A stretch of DNA of 43,430 nucleotides from NCBI GenBank assembly GCA_003427395.1, contig BFEA01000283.1, forward strand, positions 944,519 to 987,948. Reading direction: 5' to 3'. The stretch comes from Chara braunii. Lineage: Eukaryota > Streptophyta > Charophyceae > Charales > Characeae. The notes below the pieces were generated by a model. That model searched no databases and was not told the origin of the DNA. It worked only from the letters and a program-made list of their open reading frames with translations. The translations under genes and the position numbers were made by a program. Shown piece by piece: positions 31,561 to 42,239 of this stretch. Positions within the stretch are counted from its first letter, which is position 1. Each line of letters starts with the position of its first letter.

Positions 31561-32039
31561 TGCGACCTATAACATTCTTGTACTTTATGGTTTGGTTTCT
31601 GGCAATGCAGGCATACCCCTTTCTTGAGTCTAACCCTTCAATCATTTTCAGTGATCCGGACGTCAACCCATGGTTTAGTGGCTGCGTCCTCCGGATTCGC
31701 TGGGATTTTGACTCCCTTGGGAAGTTGGACATAGTTCTTCCCTGAATTCCGATTCGGTCCCTTAGCATGGGCAGTCTTTTTGAAGGCAGTGAATTTTTCT
31801 TCCTCATGATTTGCGTCAGACTCATAGGTTGACGAGGAACAGGCTGTATCAGCGTCCTGTTCTTGGTCGTCACCAAGAGTGGGGTCATCTGCATAGGCCT
31901 CTTCTTCAGCCTCAAACAGGTCATGCACAACAAAGCGGTTGCTGCCTCTGAACCGCCTGCCGCCCATGGGTTTTTTGCTGCCTGCTGTGGAAACGAGGTC
32001 TATAGCCTCGAGAATGACTATGTCCTTCATTAAAGCAAA
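31539..32039 (-). pseudogene. gag: Element F gag, C-terminal piece
   Basis: The minus strand starts at the element D LTR edge with the equivalent of FALMKDIVILEA, then RRFRGSNRF, an acidic linker, and KTAHAKGPNRN. An intact CCHC knuckle (CLHCQKPNHKVQEC, about 31615-31574) leads to the TAG at 31541-31539. One in-frame TGA (31640-31638) lies just before the knuckle. It continues the frame of the other piece at 40931-42239. Confidence 0.85.
32036..32039. other. Target-site duplication of element D, left copy
   Basis: CAAA here and TAAA at 40931-40934 flank the D LTR edges. Comparison with element A gag shows a single copy in the uninterrupted sequence. One base differs, consistent with later mutation. 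Confidence 0.6.
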
Positions 32040-33111
32040 TGCAAGGAACATGAATATGGACGAAGCACAAAAATCCAGAATGCAAAATCACTCTGAAGTC
32101 CAGGTAGTCAAAGCCAGAGCAGATAGCACAATGGAACCGAGTAACCATCCAATTGAGAATGATACAGAAGAATCGTGAGTCGATGTCCATGCCCAACAGG
32201 GCAGCACCAACAGCATAACCCAATGTAGCTCTCTCTTATAAATGGCGCCAGACGCCCTATCTACTCTACAGACTAAGCCTACAACTACAGCAACTACAGA
32301 CTAAGCCTACAACTACAGCAATGAAAGCAACCAGACAACTTGACTACCAGCGAGTAATGATGTCAACACCAATGCCGACCTCCACCTCCACCAGGTACGT
32401 GTCCTCTTCNCCCACACTCTCCCTTGTTACCCACACAGCGCCCTTCACCTCCGAAGAACCACCTTCGCCCTCACCTCCCCTGCGCCCTTATGCAGCCCGG
32501 CTATGGTCGCCAAGCGCCCAGTGCACAGGCAGCGCCCTACCGCCTAGCGCTAGCCTGCCTCATCCCAGCGCAGCGCAGCTCTGCACAGGGCAGCACCTCG
32601 CATTACCGCAGCGTGCCCGCAATGCGTGCATTGGCCAAGAATGCCTGCCCACTCGCCCTGCTTGCCTATATGCCAGTGCTGCGTGTGGGCGGCCTCCCTT
32701 CAGCCTGCGACTGGGCCCTAGTGCCTGAACCCAGGCCCGATGCAGTTGGGGCCCGGGTAATGCAGTTGTGCCTCTTTCGTCAAGGCCTGCGGCCAGATTC
32801 AGATAGTGGGCCAATTTCCCTTTGGCATTTATACCCAACATGCATTGTTGGCCTCACGTTCAAGTGCCCAGGGCCTAGCTAACTCAGAGGCCCTGGGCTC
32901 TCCACATTTGCAGAGATTCGAGCCTCGGTGCGCTCCAACCAACTGGCGTGCTGCAAACTGTATGGACCCCACTTCGGGAAATGTTTGCACAGAGGGCTCT
33001 TGGTGATTTGCTGGCCCGCCTTCACTTAGGGCGGGCACTAGGCTTGCTGGGGCCTTAGCCCAGAACATGTACATCATGGCAAGGCCCCCTCGTGAGGGCT
33101 GAATGCTCACA
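32040..33111 (-). repeat. 3' LTR of element D (1072 bp)
   Basis: From TGCAAGGAACATG (32040) to TGCTCACA (33111), with an ambiguous base at 32410. It is about 110 bp longer than the 5' LTR, mainly from a CT/GC-rich block at about 32439-32518 that the 5' LTR lacks. Confidence 0.9.
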
Positions 33112-33125
33112 TTCCATCCCCCTTA
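33112..33125 (-). promoter_or_regulatory. Polypurine tract of element D
   Basis: The minus-strand sequence before the 3' LTR is TAAGGGGGATGGAA, a plausible plus-strand primer site. Confidence 0.6.
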
Positions 33126-36100
33126 GCTTCGAAAGTCCACTGAGATGCTTACTTCGCAGGTGCCTTCCCTTTCAGCAGTCTCTCGTAATCTGCCACCACC
33201 TGAGGAGTTGTCTCAATCAGTTCCTCTCTGGTAAACCACCGATCTTTTTTTGGATCTGTATGATGCCTGAATCTGACGCGATACTCTCTCTTGGGTTTAG
33301 GAGGTCTTCCTCGACCCAGCGGCTTCAGAACAGGCATATCCCTGTGATCCACAATGTCGTCGATGTCCACTTGACCATCCATGGTTGGGGGCAACATCGA
33401 TCTCCTGGAAGGGAATTGATCTGTCTCAGTGAAAGGTGCAAGCTTTGAGGCATGAAAGACTGGGTGAGTGCGTAGGTGTCTAGGGACACGAATGACATAT
33501 GTAGGACCATCCATCTCATCTCCCACTATATCTAGGACTTCCCAGGGACCAAAGTACTGAGGCATTAGTTTGCGAGAGATTCCGAATTCCTGTCCTAACT
33601 CACTAGCCTTGACCCAGACACGTTCCCCTACCTGAAATGTGGACTGTCTACGGTGTTGATTCTCTGAAGCAATCATTGCTTGTTGAGCTTTCTTCATGTG
33701 CTCGACAACTTCTTGCAGCAACTTCTCATACTGCACACCATACTCAAGTGTGCCTGGAGTTGCAGCGGGTCGGTTTTCAGGTAGGAGGAAGTTTAATGCT
33801 GATCTAGGCTTCCATCCCAAGTGAAGTTGATTAGGACTAATGTCGGTACTGCTATGGATAACATTGTTGTACAGGCTGGCGATGAGAGGCAACTGCTCAT
33901 CCCAATCATCTTGGTTGGGCTTGATGTAATGCCTCAGCAAATGTTGTACAACTCTGCTCATTTGCTCGGCTTGTCCGTTGGCTTCGAGATGATTCCTTGA
34001 AGTCATTTAAAGTTGACTGCCCATCTGTTGCAGTCTTCTTCCACAACTCACATGTGAATCGGACATCTCGATCACTAACGATTGACTTTGGTAAACCAAA
34101 GTCACGCACCCAGTTGTCTTTGAACAACTTGATGACATAGTCAGTTCTTGCGGTCTCTGGCATAGCCACTAGTCTAGCGTGCTTGGTGAATCGATTGATG
34201 ATGACGAAGATGTGCCTCTTGCCACTCTTACTAGTCACCAGCGTGTCCATGAAATCCATGGAAACACTCTGTTCTGGACCAGCAAGAATTGGCAAAGGCT
34301 TCAACAACCCAAGCGGTGCTTGAGTTCGCGGCTTGTCCCGCTGACAGACCTGACAGGTCTCTACGTACTTCTTTGCATCATCTAACATTCTTGGCCACCA
34401 AAATCATTGTACAAGGTTAACACTCGTCTTCTTGTAGCCGAAGAGTCTTGTTGCGTCATGGCATTCTCCTAAGAACAAACTACGCAAAGGTTCACTAGAT
34501 GGAACTACTAATATTTTGATACGGCCTTATCAAGATAGAGGAGCCCGTCCACCATCACAAACTCGCTTTCCGTGGCCTTGTCTTTTGCTTGAAGTTTGTG
34601 AATGATGTCCATCGTGACAGGGTCTTCCTGATAGGCTCCCACCAACGATTGAGTTACTTCATCAGATACGCCAAAGTTGGAAACTAGCGCACCTAGGTAG
34701 TCTGCTCTACGTGATAGCGCATCAGCAACCTTATTATACTCTCCCTTCAGATACTCAAGCTTGAAGTCATACTGGTCTATAACCTCAATCCATCGCTTGA
34801 GGGCATCAGAAAGAGCCGGTTGAGTCTTGATCCATTTGAGGATCTGATGATCAGTCCTCAAGTAGAAGAACCTTCCCAATAGGAAGTGTCTCCAATTCAC
34901 AAGTGCTTTATATAGAGCATAGAGTTCCCTTTCATAGGTGGACTTTGCCAACTTCGTTGATGGCATCTTCTTGCTCATATACTCAATTGGTCTCAACTTT
35001 TTCCCACCCTGTTGAGCCAGCAATGCGCCAATGTCGTATTGGCTTGTTTCAGTGGTCACTATGATTGGCTTCTGAGGATCGGAAACCATGAGAACCTCAT
35101 GATTCATGAGTGCATGCTTCAATCTCTTGAAAGCACCCTCGCACTCATCACTCCAGTCCCACGGCGTGTCAAGTCGAGTTAGATCAGTCAAAGGAGAGGC
35201 GACAGTAGAATAGTTTTTTACAAAGTTCCTATAGTAGCCGCACATTCCTAAGAAAGATCTGACCTCAGTGACAGTCTGAGGTCGTGGCCAGTCTCGAATA
35301 CTAGCCACCTTCGCATCCTTCGGCCTAATCCCTTCCACGGATACTTCATGACCCAAGTATAGTATCTTAGTGTGACCGAACTCACACTTCTCTAAGTTGA
35401 CCTTATACTTGTGCTGTCGCAGGAGTGAGAGTACAGTCTCAACGTGCTTTGCATGCTCCTCGGCAGACTTGCTAAAGATCAGAATGTCGTCAAGGTATTC
35501 CACGACAAACTTATTTAAATGGTCATGAAAGATCCGATTCATAGCGTGCTGGAATGTACCCGGCGCATTGCAAAGACCAAAGGGCATCACTACAAACTCA
35601 TACAGACCGTATCTGGTCTGAAAGGCTGTCTTGTGTTGGTCCTCAGGTCTTATTGCGATCTGATGATATCCGGATTTCAAGTCTATCTTTCTATAGTACT
35701 TGCATCCCTGCACCCTATCCAATAGATCGTCTATGCGAGGTAGAGGCTCTGCGTTCTTCACTGTGATGGCATTGAGGCCTCTATAGTCAATGCACATCCT
35801 CAAAGTACCCCCCTTCTTCGGTACGAATAGAACGGGTGATCCGTAAGGGAAAGTACTAGGCCGAATCCATCCCTTCTCTGTCAGCTCCTTAAGCTGTCGC
35901 CGAAGTTCATCTAACTCGGCGGGAGCCATCCTATAGATCCTTCCCTTTGGGGNCTTACTCCCTGGAATGATTTCTATAGCGTGGACAACTTCCCTTTCAA
36001 CAACTCATGTGGGTTCCTCGAACAGATCAGGGAACTTAGCAACGACGCGTTCTATCTCTGGGGATGTTTTAACGACCTTCCCTTTCTCAGAGACATACAC

Positions 36101-36534
36101 AAGGTACATACCCTCCTCTTGGTTTGCTTATAGTAATTGTAGAACGCTGATGCGCACAATCAGCCGTAGGTATCTATAATGCTATTGGCCTTGAACTTAG
36201 TCAATCTGACAGTTCGGCCATCGGGCAACTTATGCTTGAGCACCTTCTTATCCCAGTCAAACTGGGGCTTAGCAACTTCGAGGTAGTACATGCCTAACAA
36301 CATGTCGAATGGTAAGTCGTCGCTAACCAAGAACGAAATCTTATGATTAAGTTCGCCTCCTCCATAGGAGAGGGTAGGCCAAAGTAGATGCTACAAGTCT
36401 ACTAAGGTGTCGTACCCGGTCCTGTAGGTGCAGCCTTTCCAAACAGTCGCGACTTATGTAATTCCGCGTGGAGCCTATGTCTATGAAGGCACCACATTTG
36501 CGGTCTCCTACATCGACTTCCACCACGAAATGTT

Positions 36535-36644
36535 CCCCTCTAGGACCTTTCCTTAGCGCCACCCAAGACTCTCGAGGGTCCTTGTTTGACCCCTCTAGGA
36601 CCTTTCCTTAGCGCCACCGAAGACTCGCGAGGGTCCTTGTTTGA
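36535..36644. repeat. 55-bp tandem duplication in element D pol
   Basis: Units 36535-36589 and 36590-36644 are identical except for two bases. Because 55 is not a multiple of three, the duplication shifts the frame just before protease. Confidence 0.85.
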
Positions 36645-36791
36645 CCACTCACTCTCCAAGTCTTCTAAGGCATCAAACACATCTAACGTACAGAGCATAG
36701 TTTGGTCTAGATGAGTCTGCGGGGTGACTAAGGAGTCATTAGCTTTGGCCTTCTCGTGAAGTGGGGAGGGTATCTGGCCCACTTCACCAAG

Positions 36792-36833
36792 AGTAGAAGC
36801 AACTAAAACTTCCACTGGCCTCACGCGTTTCCC
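36792..36833 (-). promoter_or_regulatory. Probable -1 ribosomal frameshift signal, element D
   Basis: The minus strand carries GGGAAAC (36833-36827), read TCG GGA AAC in gag, one codon before the gag TGA (36823-36821). The pol frame is -1. Ten bases downstream AGTGGAAG (36816-36809) can pair with CTTCTACT (36799-36792): eight pairs including one G-U, with a 9-nt loop. The family differs from A/B/F but uses the same heptamer, frame and spacing. Confidence 0.7.
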
Positions 36834-38671
36834 GAGCTAGAAGCCAGAGAATAAGATGCCCCCATCTTTGGGGGTATCTTTTGCGTAACCTTTGCGTTCT
36901 GGCACTTGTACTGCGAGTGACCGTATTCCCCGCAGTTGATACAAGCGCCACGCACTTGGCGGTCACGCCACACGTCTTGATCAAGACCCGCCTTCACCCT
37001 ATCAGCCTGCTTGGTCTGATTGGAGGCGGCCTTCCCTTGACTTCTTGGTTGGCCCTTCCCTAGGCCACCTGCCTTAGCCTTTACAACTGCGGCGATGGTG
37101 CTACCCTCAGCGGTCTCCTCACCGTCGTACTCTGAGTAGTCCATCAGGTCAGTGAGCTCATCGATTTCCGTTTGAGTCCCATCGGACTCAACCATCATCA
37201 ATTTTGCCCCCTTCTTCTTCCACTCATGAGGACTCTTCTTCTTCTTCGTGTCACTCTGAGAGGGTTGAGCATTGCCTAGAGTGGCCTCCAAATCTAAGGC
37301 TTTCCTCGACAATGTCTCAAACGAATGGTACTCGACGCGTGCCTCACTGGCCAGCAAGTTCTTGATGTTCTCTGGAAGACATCTAACAAACGTAGTTAAC
37401 AGGAACTGGTCACTGTAGTTGATGCCTGGAACGAGGATCAGGCTCTCAACGGTAGTCGTAAGCTCTCTAACCGACTTGAATTTTCGTTGGTCCAACTTGT
37501 TAATCGCATCAGTGGCTCTTTGTGCCTCCTGTGGATTATGCCATCGAGCTTCTACCATCTCCATGAACTGGTCTAACGTTAAAGACTTAGCCCGGTCCGC
37601 CATGCGTCGCCCGTACCCGGCCTTTACAACTACTCCATCTAGCCATTTGGCTGCCTTGCCCTCGAGGTAAGATGCAACGGTAACCACTTCGTCCTCCGGC
37701 AAGGTCCTCTTGGCCTTCACCCAAACCGGGACTATCCTCAACCAAGTGTTGAGCTTTTCGTCCTTTCTCTCATCTGAGAAGGCAAGAGGCGGTTTCATTG
37801 GGGTCTTAGGATACCATTGACCCTGCGGCTGTCCCTGTTGAGGAACAGGTTGTTGTGGTGGTGTAGCTCCCACCGCTGGACCCGAAGAAGAAGATGCTAC
37901 AGTCTGTGCAACTGCTGCAGACGTACCACTTGGTTGTGTACCAGCTTGAACTAGAAAGGGGCCTTACATCACCGATAACGGCAACGACGATTGTGTTGGT
38001 GGCCTAAATCCTGGCCTGGTCAGAACGTTCAGGATCTGGTCCAAAGTGTTCTGCATGAAGTCCAACCTACTGTCCACGTGCGCATGCAGCGACAGCATGT
38101 TGTTCCTCAACACTTTCATGGGCTCATTCATTCCTGAGTCATCCAAGCTCTCTAACTCAGCTTTGTCAGCCTCTAATGTATCAAGCCTGGCTGTTCTATT
38201 TTTCATTTCTCTTTCTCTGTCGGTAGCTTGTTTCAGTTCCCTCTCTAATCTTTCACGGATCCTTTCGACCTGTTGGAGCCCCCTGAGCTCCCTTTCGCGA
38301 GGAGTCAACGGGCTGAACTGCGAGCCCGCCATTTGACTTGTAGACTAACGTGATCCTACTGAACTGGAAGTGACCGCGGACCCTGTTGGCATTCCCAACT
38401 GGGGTCCAGACGAGGAGACAACAGAAGATGCAGTGGAGGATGCTGCTGCAAAAGACATGGCTGTTGCCCTGGCTGCTGCTGCAGCCTGTTCCCTAGTTGC
38501 AACGTTTGTTGCCTCTCTCGATGCTGCGAGAGCACGGGCTCTACGTTCGACACGAATGTGTCTTTCGTCTTCTGGTTGTAGGGCCTGGAACACGTGCGGG
38601 ATCCTACGTGACCTTGCATGTGTTAGTCTAGCATCGTCAACTCTCTCCTCATCGACATCTGACCCGTTCAT
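36821..38671 (-). pseudogene. gag: Element D gag with two in-frame stops
   Basis: The minus strand is one frame from the ATG at 38671 to the TGA at 36823-36821, broken by TAG (38347-38345) and TAA (37966-37964). The N-terminal part (acidic, then Arg/Ala-rich) is shared with element E. The middle has a coiled-coil-like Arg/Glu stretch (38300-38150) and a Pro/Gln-rich linker. The capsid-like core (PPLAFSDERKDEKLNTWL, YLEGKAAKWLDG, then FVRCLPENIKNLL) precedes a Lys/Gly-rich region. A CCHC zinc knuckle (CINCGEYGHSQYKC, near 36950-36910) ends it. The length of about 616 codons is full for a chromovirus gag. It overlaps the pol frame at the heptamer. Confidence 0.85.
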
Positions 38672-39951
38672 GAATTAGGCAAACATTGACTGCACTAGAA
38701 CCCCCTAGTGGAGTCCCACCACAACATGTGTCTGACCGGCACCTAATTTTCTAAAAATAGTTGTGTCCGGCAGGTCCCCTACTGTACCGATCAAGTGGCA
38801 TGTCTACAGCATTCACAACAGATTGTCTACATAGTTTAGAGCTACTCTGATTGGTTCACTTACAGCAGCATTAGACAGAACTGGCTATAGTAGCATACAA
38901 CAGTCCTAATCTAATTCTGTCTGTGAGGTGCTAGCAGTCTGTCCACCAACTAATCAAAATACAAAAAGACCATGTTGCAGATGTATGATGAGTGGGTATG
39001 GTTGTGTATTCAGTTGAGCACCAATTAGAACCTACCCTCCCCTCAATCCAACATACCGGTAAGCATCATTGAGCGAGCAGTGTCTTCGTGTGTGTATCGG
39101 TCCACCCCTGTGCCCCAGTCGTTACCGAGCAAGCCAGCCCAACCACTCTTATTTACCCTCGTACGGCGACGAGCCTTCCTGTCCATGTGATCTGGCTGAT
39201 CAGGAGGAATTTATAGAGCGCCCCCATCTCGTCAGGAATTCTTTAACGTTGCAGTCAGGACGACGATCACAACCAGAATCACAATGAACTCCCAACCAGA
39301 AATATTTATAGACGGTCTGGTAAGCGTCTGTCATGGGCTGGCACACCCGGCAGGACTTCTATTCAGCGCAGCAAGTGCCAAAATGGCAGCAGCCATCGCA
39401 TGCGTGACCTACTCCCATTGGGTTGGCATGGTGACCGTGACCCAGTGCTTCGACCAGGGACCTTCAGAGGCACCACCCTTTCTCCTTCCAGATGCTTCCG
39501 GGAAGATTGTCGTCTCTCAAGGTAGCGCGCTCACGACACCTCACCAAAAGAGAGGACTCTGAAGTTGGACTCACTTCCTCACGGTAAGAAGAGATTGAGA
39601 GAGTAGATAAGGTAAGGGAACAACGTACCTGGAGATAGTTGCCCCCAACCACAGATTTCTCACCAATTGAGCTGAATCTGCATTTGATGACCGGTCTTGG
39701 CCTCGGTACCACCCACAACGCAATGCAGTGCCACCTCAGCCGAATGCCACATCAGCATGCTCTCATCACCAATCATACATTTCGCATGTCACCACGGCAT
39801 ACACTGTCGTCTTAGCCTTCCGGCGCACCCCTCTCGACCCAGGGCGTGCGCCTATTGTGGCCTAACGTCACAAGTACCCACTGCGAAGAAGCATCGTCAA
39901 CGCACCAAGTCTGTATAACGCCAGCGTGCCAAAGGTAAATGGCGAATCAAA
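38672..39951 (-). other. 5' leader of element D, non-coding
   Basis: About 1.28 kb, homologous to the leader of E. No gene is supported. A CAG/GTACGTTG donor-like site (donor at about 39627 on the minus strand) is shared with E. Confidence 0.6.
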
Positions 39952-39967
39952 CCAGCTCCGATACCAA
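39952..39967 (-). promoter_or_regulatory. Primer-binding site of element D
   Basis: Minus-strand TGGTATCGGAGC (39966-39955) lies three bases after the LTR end. It matches the initiator-tRNA-Met pattern at 11 of 12 positions and is identical to element E. Confidence 0.8.
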
Positions 39968-39969
39968 AT

Positions 39970-40930
39970 TGCAAGGAACATGAATATGGACGAAGCACAG
40001 AAATCCAGAATGCAAAATCACACTGAAGCCCAAGTAGTCAAAGCCGGAGCAGATAGCACAATGGAACCGAGTAACCATCCAATTGAGAATGATACAGAAG
40101 AATCGTGAGTCAATGTCCATGCCCAACAGGGCAACACCAACAGCATAACCCAATGTAGCTCTCTCTTATGAATGGCGCCAAGCGCCCTATCTACTCTACA
40201 GACTAAGCCTACAACTACATCAATGAAAGCAACCAGACAACTTGATTACCAGCGAGTGATGATGTCAACACCAATGCCGACCTCCACGTCCACCAGGTAC
40301 GTGTCCTCTTCACCCACACTCTCCCTTGTTACCCACACAGTGGCTAGTGCACAGGCAGCGCCCTACCGCCTAGCGCTAGCCTGCCTCATCCCAGCGCAGC
40401 GCAGCACCTCGCATTAGCGCAACTTGCCCGCAATGCCTGCATTGGCCAAGAATGCCTGCCCACTCGCCCTGCTTGCCTATATGCCAGTGCTGCGTGTGGG
40501 CGGCCTCCCTTTAGCCTGTGACTGGGCCCCAGTGCCTGAACCCAGGCCCGATGAAGTTGGGGCCCGGGTAATGCAATTGCGCCTCTTTCGTCAAGGCCTG
40601 CGGCCAGATTCAGATAGTGGCCCGATTTCCCTTTGGCATTTTCGGCCTCTATACCCAACATGCATTGTTGGCCTCACGTTCAAGTGCTCAGGGCCTAACT
40701 AACTCAGAGGCTCTGGGTTCTCCACATTTGCAGAGACTCGAGACTCGGTGCACTCCAACCAATTTGCGTGCTGCAACTGTATGGACCCCACTTCAGGAAA
40801 TGTTTGCGCAGAGGGCTCTTGTTGATTTGCTGGCCCGCCTTCACTTAGGGCGGGCACTAGGCTTGCTGGGGCCTTAGCCCATAACATGTACATTATGGCA
40901 AGGCCCCCTCTTGAGGGCTCAATCCTCACA
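39970..40930 (-). repeat. 5' LTR of element D (961 bp)
   Basis: From TGCAAGGAACATG (39970) to CCTCACA (40930). It aligns with the 3' LTR over its length with scattered substitutions and an indel of about 80-100 bases near 40340, plus smaller ones. The LTR pair, the flanking short duplication and the matching PBS together define the element ends. Confidence 0.9.
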
Positions 40931-42239
40931 TAAACTAGTCAGTGTATCCAATGAAGTCCCTGCCTAGGTGGTTGGTAAAGTTAGTGGGAACCGCGCCTTT
41001 CACTACATCCAAGCAAGATTGATCAGTCATTTCTAATCCTCGGGTGGCGAACATCTTGTTGAGGTAAATCTGAAGGCTTTTCATGGAGTCCGACCACTTG
41101 CTGCGTTTGATGTTGTCAAGTTGGTTCTTTGCCCTTGCTGCAACATGTGGATCCATATACCGTGTGATAAGTTTTTCGAGGGAGGCAACCGGGGTGGTCT
41201 TAAGCCACCTTGTTAGTTCTATCTTTGGAACCCCAGCTAGCGTAGCTTGGACTTCTAGGAAGCCCCATACAACAGGCCCGACATTCATTCCCATGATCAC
41301 TGACTGGGTCTCAGGTTGAGTCCCCAAAACCTCAAAGTATGCCCTCATGGAGCTGATCCAGGATTCAACGTCTTCTTTGCCGTCATACTTAGACGGTATT
41401 TGCACCGCCTTTTGATCCACATAGGGACCGCCGTAGTTGGGACCAGCACCTGCTGGTTCCAATCTTGGGGCTGCGGTAGTTGCAGAATTTCCCGCCTCAT
41501 TGCTGGTTATAGCAACAGTGGAGTTTGCATGTGCTGCAGGTCCCGAGGGGTTTGCCATCACACTCAAAGAAGAAGAAGAAGAATTAGAAGAAGATACCGT
41601 AAGAGGAGCAAGATTAGTTACAATCGCAGCTCCGGAACCAGGGGTTAGAGGAAGAGGATTGGCCACTTGGGCTTGTCGCAACTCAGCAATCTCCATCGTC
41701 AAGTCATGATACTTGCTGGTCATATGAGTCAGATTCTCTTGAAGTGTCTGCAATTTCGCGAAGACTTCGACGATCTGAGTGGTATGATCTTCAAGGTTCC
41801 GGACTTGAATGATAGCGGTGAGTATCGACTGCAGTTGTTCCCCACACTGCTCTCCGGTCAGCGAGGGAACATTTTCCAAGATGGTCACTTGACTCTTCAG
41901 CAACAACTCTTTCCTCTCCTCCTTTGTCTTCTGTTCACTTTTAATAGCACTATCTCGGAGTGCTTGTAGATACAGTTTTTTCGCATCGTTGGCTGCATCC
42001 AATAGGGCCCGCCACTGGACTGAGGTTAGGTGTGGTTGGGCCATTTTCGGACCGTTTTCGTCCACAGGTGGATTAGAGAGACGCTAATCAGCAAAAAAAT
42101 CAATCAGGCTCTCAAGAGGCACACTCCCCTTTTTGCTTGGACGAACACTTCGTTTCCTAGTCTTTGCCCACTCCAGACAGTCATTTTCTCTCTCTCTCCT
42201 CTCTCTCTCTTCTTTCTGGTTGCGAGTCTCCGTGGGCAT
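40931..42239 (-). pseudogene. gag: Element F gag, N-terminal piece
   Basis: The minus strand starts at the ATG at 42239 (PTETRNQKEERERRE, like A and B). A TAG (42086-42084) interrupts the frame. It then continues through TSVQWRALL, a long coiled-coil-like helix (about 41950-41700) and a Ser/Asn linker. The conserved core (IPSKYDGKEDVESWISSM, then IELTRWLKTT) leads to a TAG at 40937-40935, at the same codon where element A has TGA. The element D LTR begins 4 bases later. It has the middle region that element B lacks, so it serves as the reference for full-length family I gag. Confidence 0.85.

Larger units (their letters stand above)
33149..36833 (-). pseudogene. pol: Element D pol: PR-RT-RNase H-integrase-chromodomain
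   Basis: Minus strand. The -1 frame from the heptamer is open to 36540. Protease (36562-36347) reads AFIDIGSTRNYIS, an altered DSG/DTG motif. RT to RNase H is open from 35929 to 34508, with [27 protein letters not shown] and YLDD. RNase H reads [14 protein letters not shown], so the usual TDAS Asp is Glu. A frameshift near 34515 and a TGA near 34410 follow. Integrase (34388-33906) has CQVCQRDKP, SMDFMDT and SDRDVRF. A frameshift near 34010 leads to 34006-33149 with HLEANGQAEQ (the Glu), FQVGERVWVK and a chromodomain (VDIDDIVDHR, DPKKDRWFTREEL). The family function is reverse transcription and chromatin-guided integration. Confidence 0.88.
32040..40930 (-). mobile_element. Element D: complete family II Ty3/gypsy chromovirus-type element (8891 bp)
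   Basis: On the minus strand: 5' LTR (39970-40930), PBS, leader (38672-39951), gag (38671-36821), pol in the -1 frame (36833-33149), polypurine tract and 3' LTR (32040-33111). It is nested in gag of element F. All expected parts are present, but gag has two stops, pol has a tandem-duplication frameshift, two further frameshifts and a TGA, and one ambiguous base lies at 35953. It is the reference copy for family II in this window. Confidence 0.9.

Noticed and set aside
38345-38678. An Ala-rich plus-strand frame opposite element D gag.
   Set aside because: It is an antisense shadow of a gag frame that is conserved in element E.
9125-40937. A conserved stop at the same gag codon in A (TGA, 9127-9125) and F (TAG, 40937-40935), considered as a second recoding site.
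   Set aside because: The two stops are different codons, both one step from TGG, and the frame continues identically on both sides, so independent decay is simpler.
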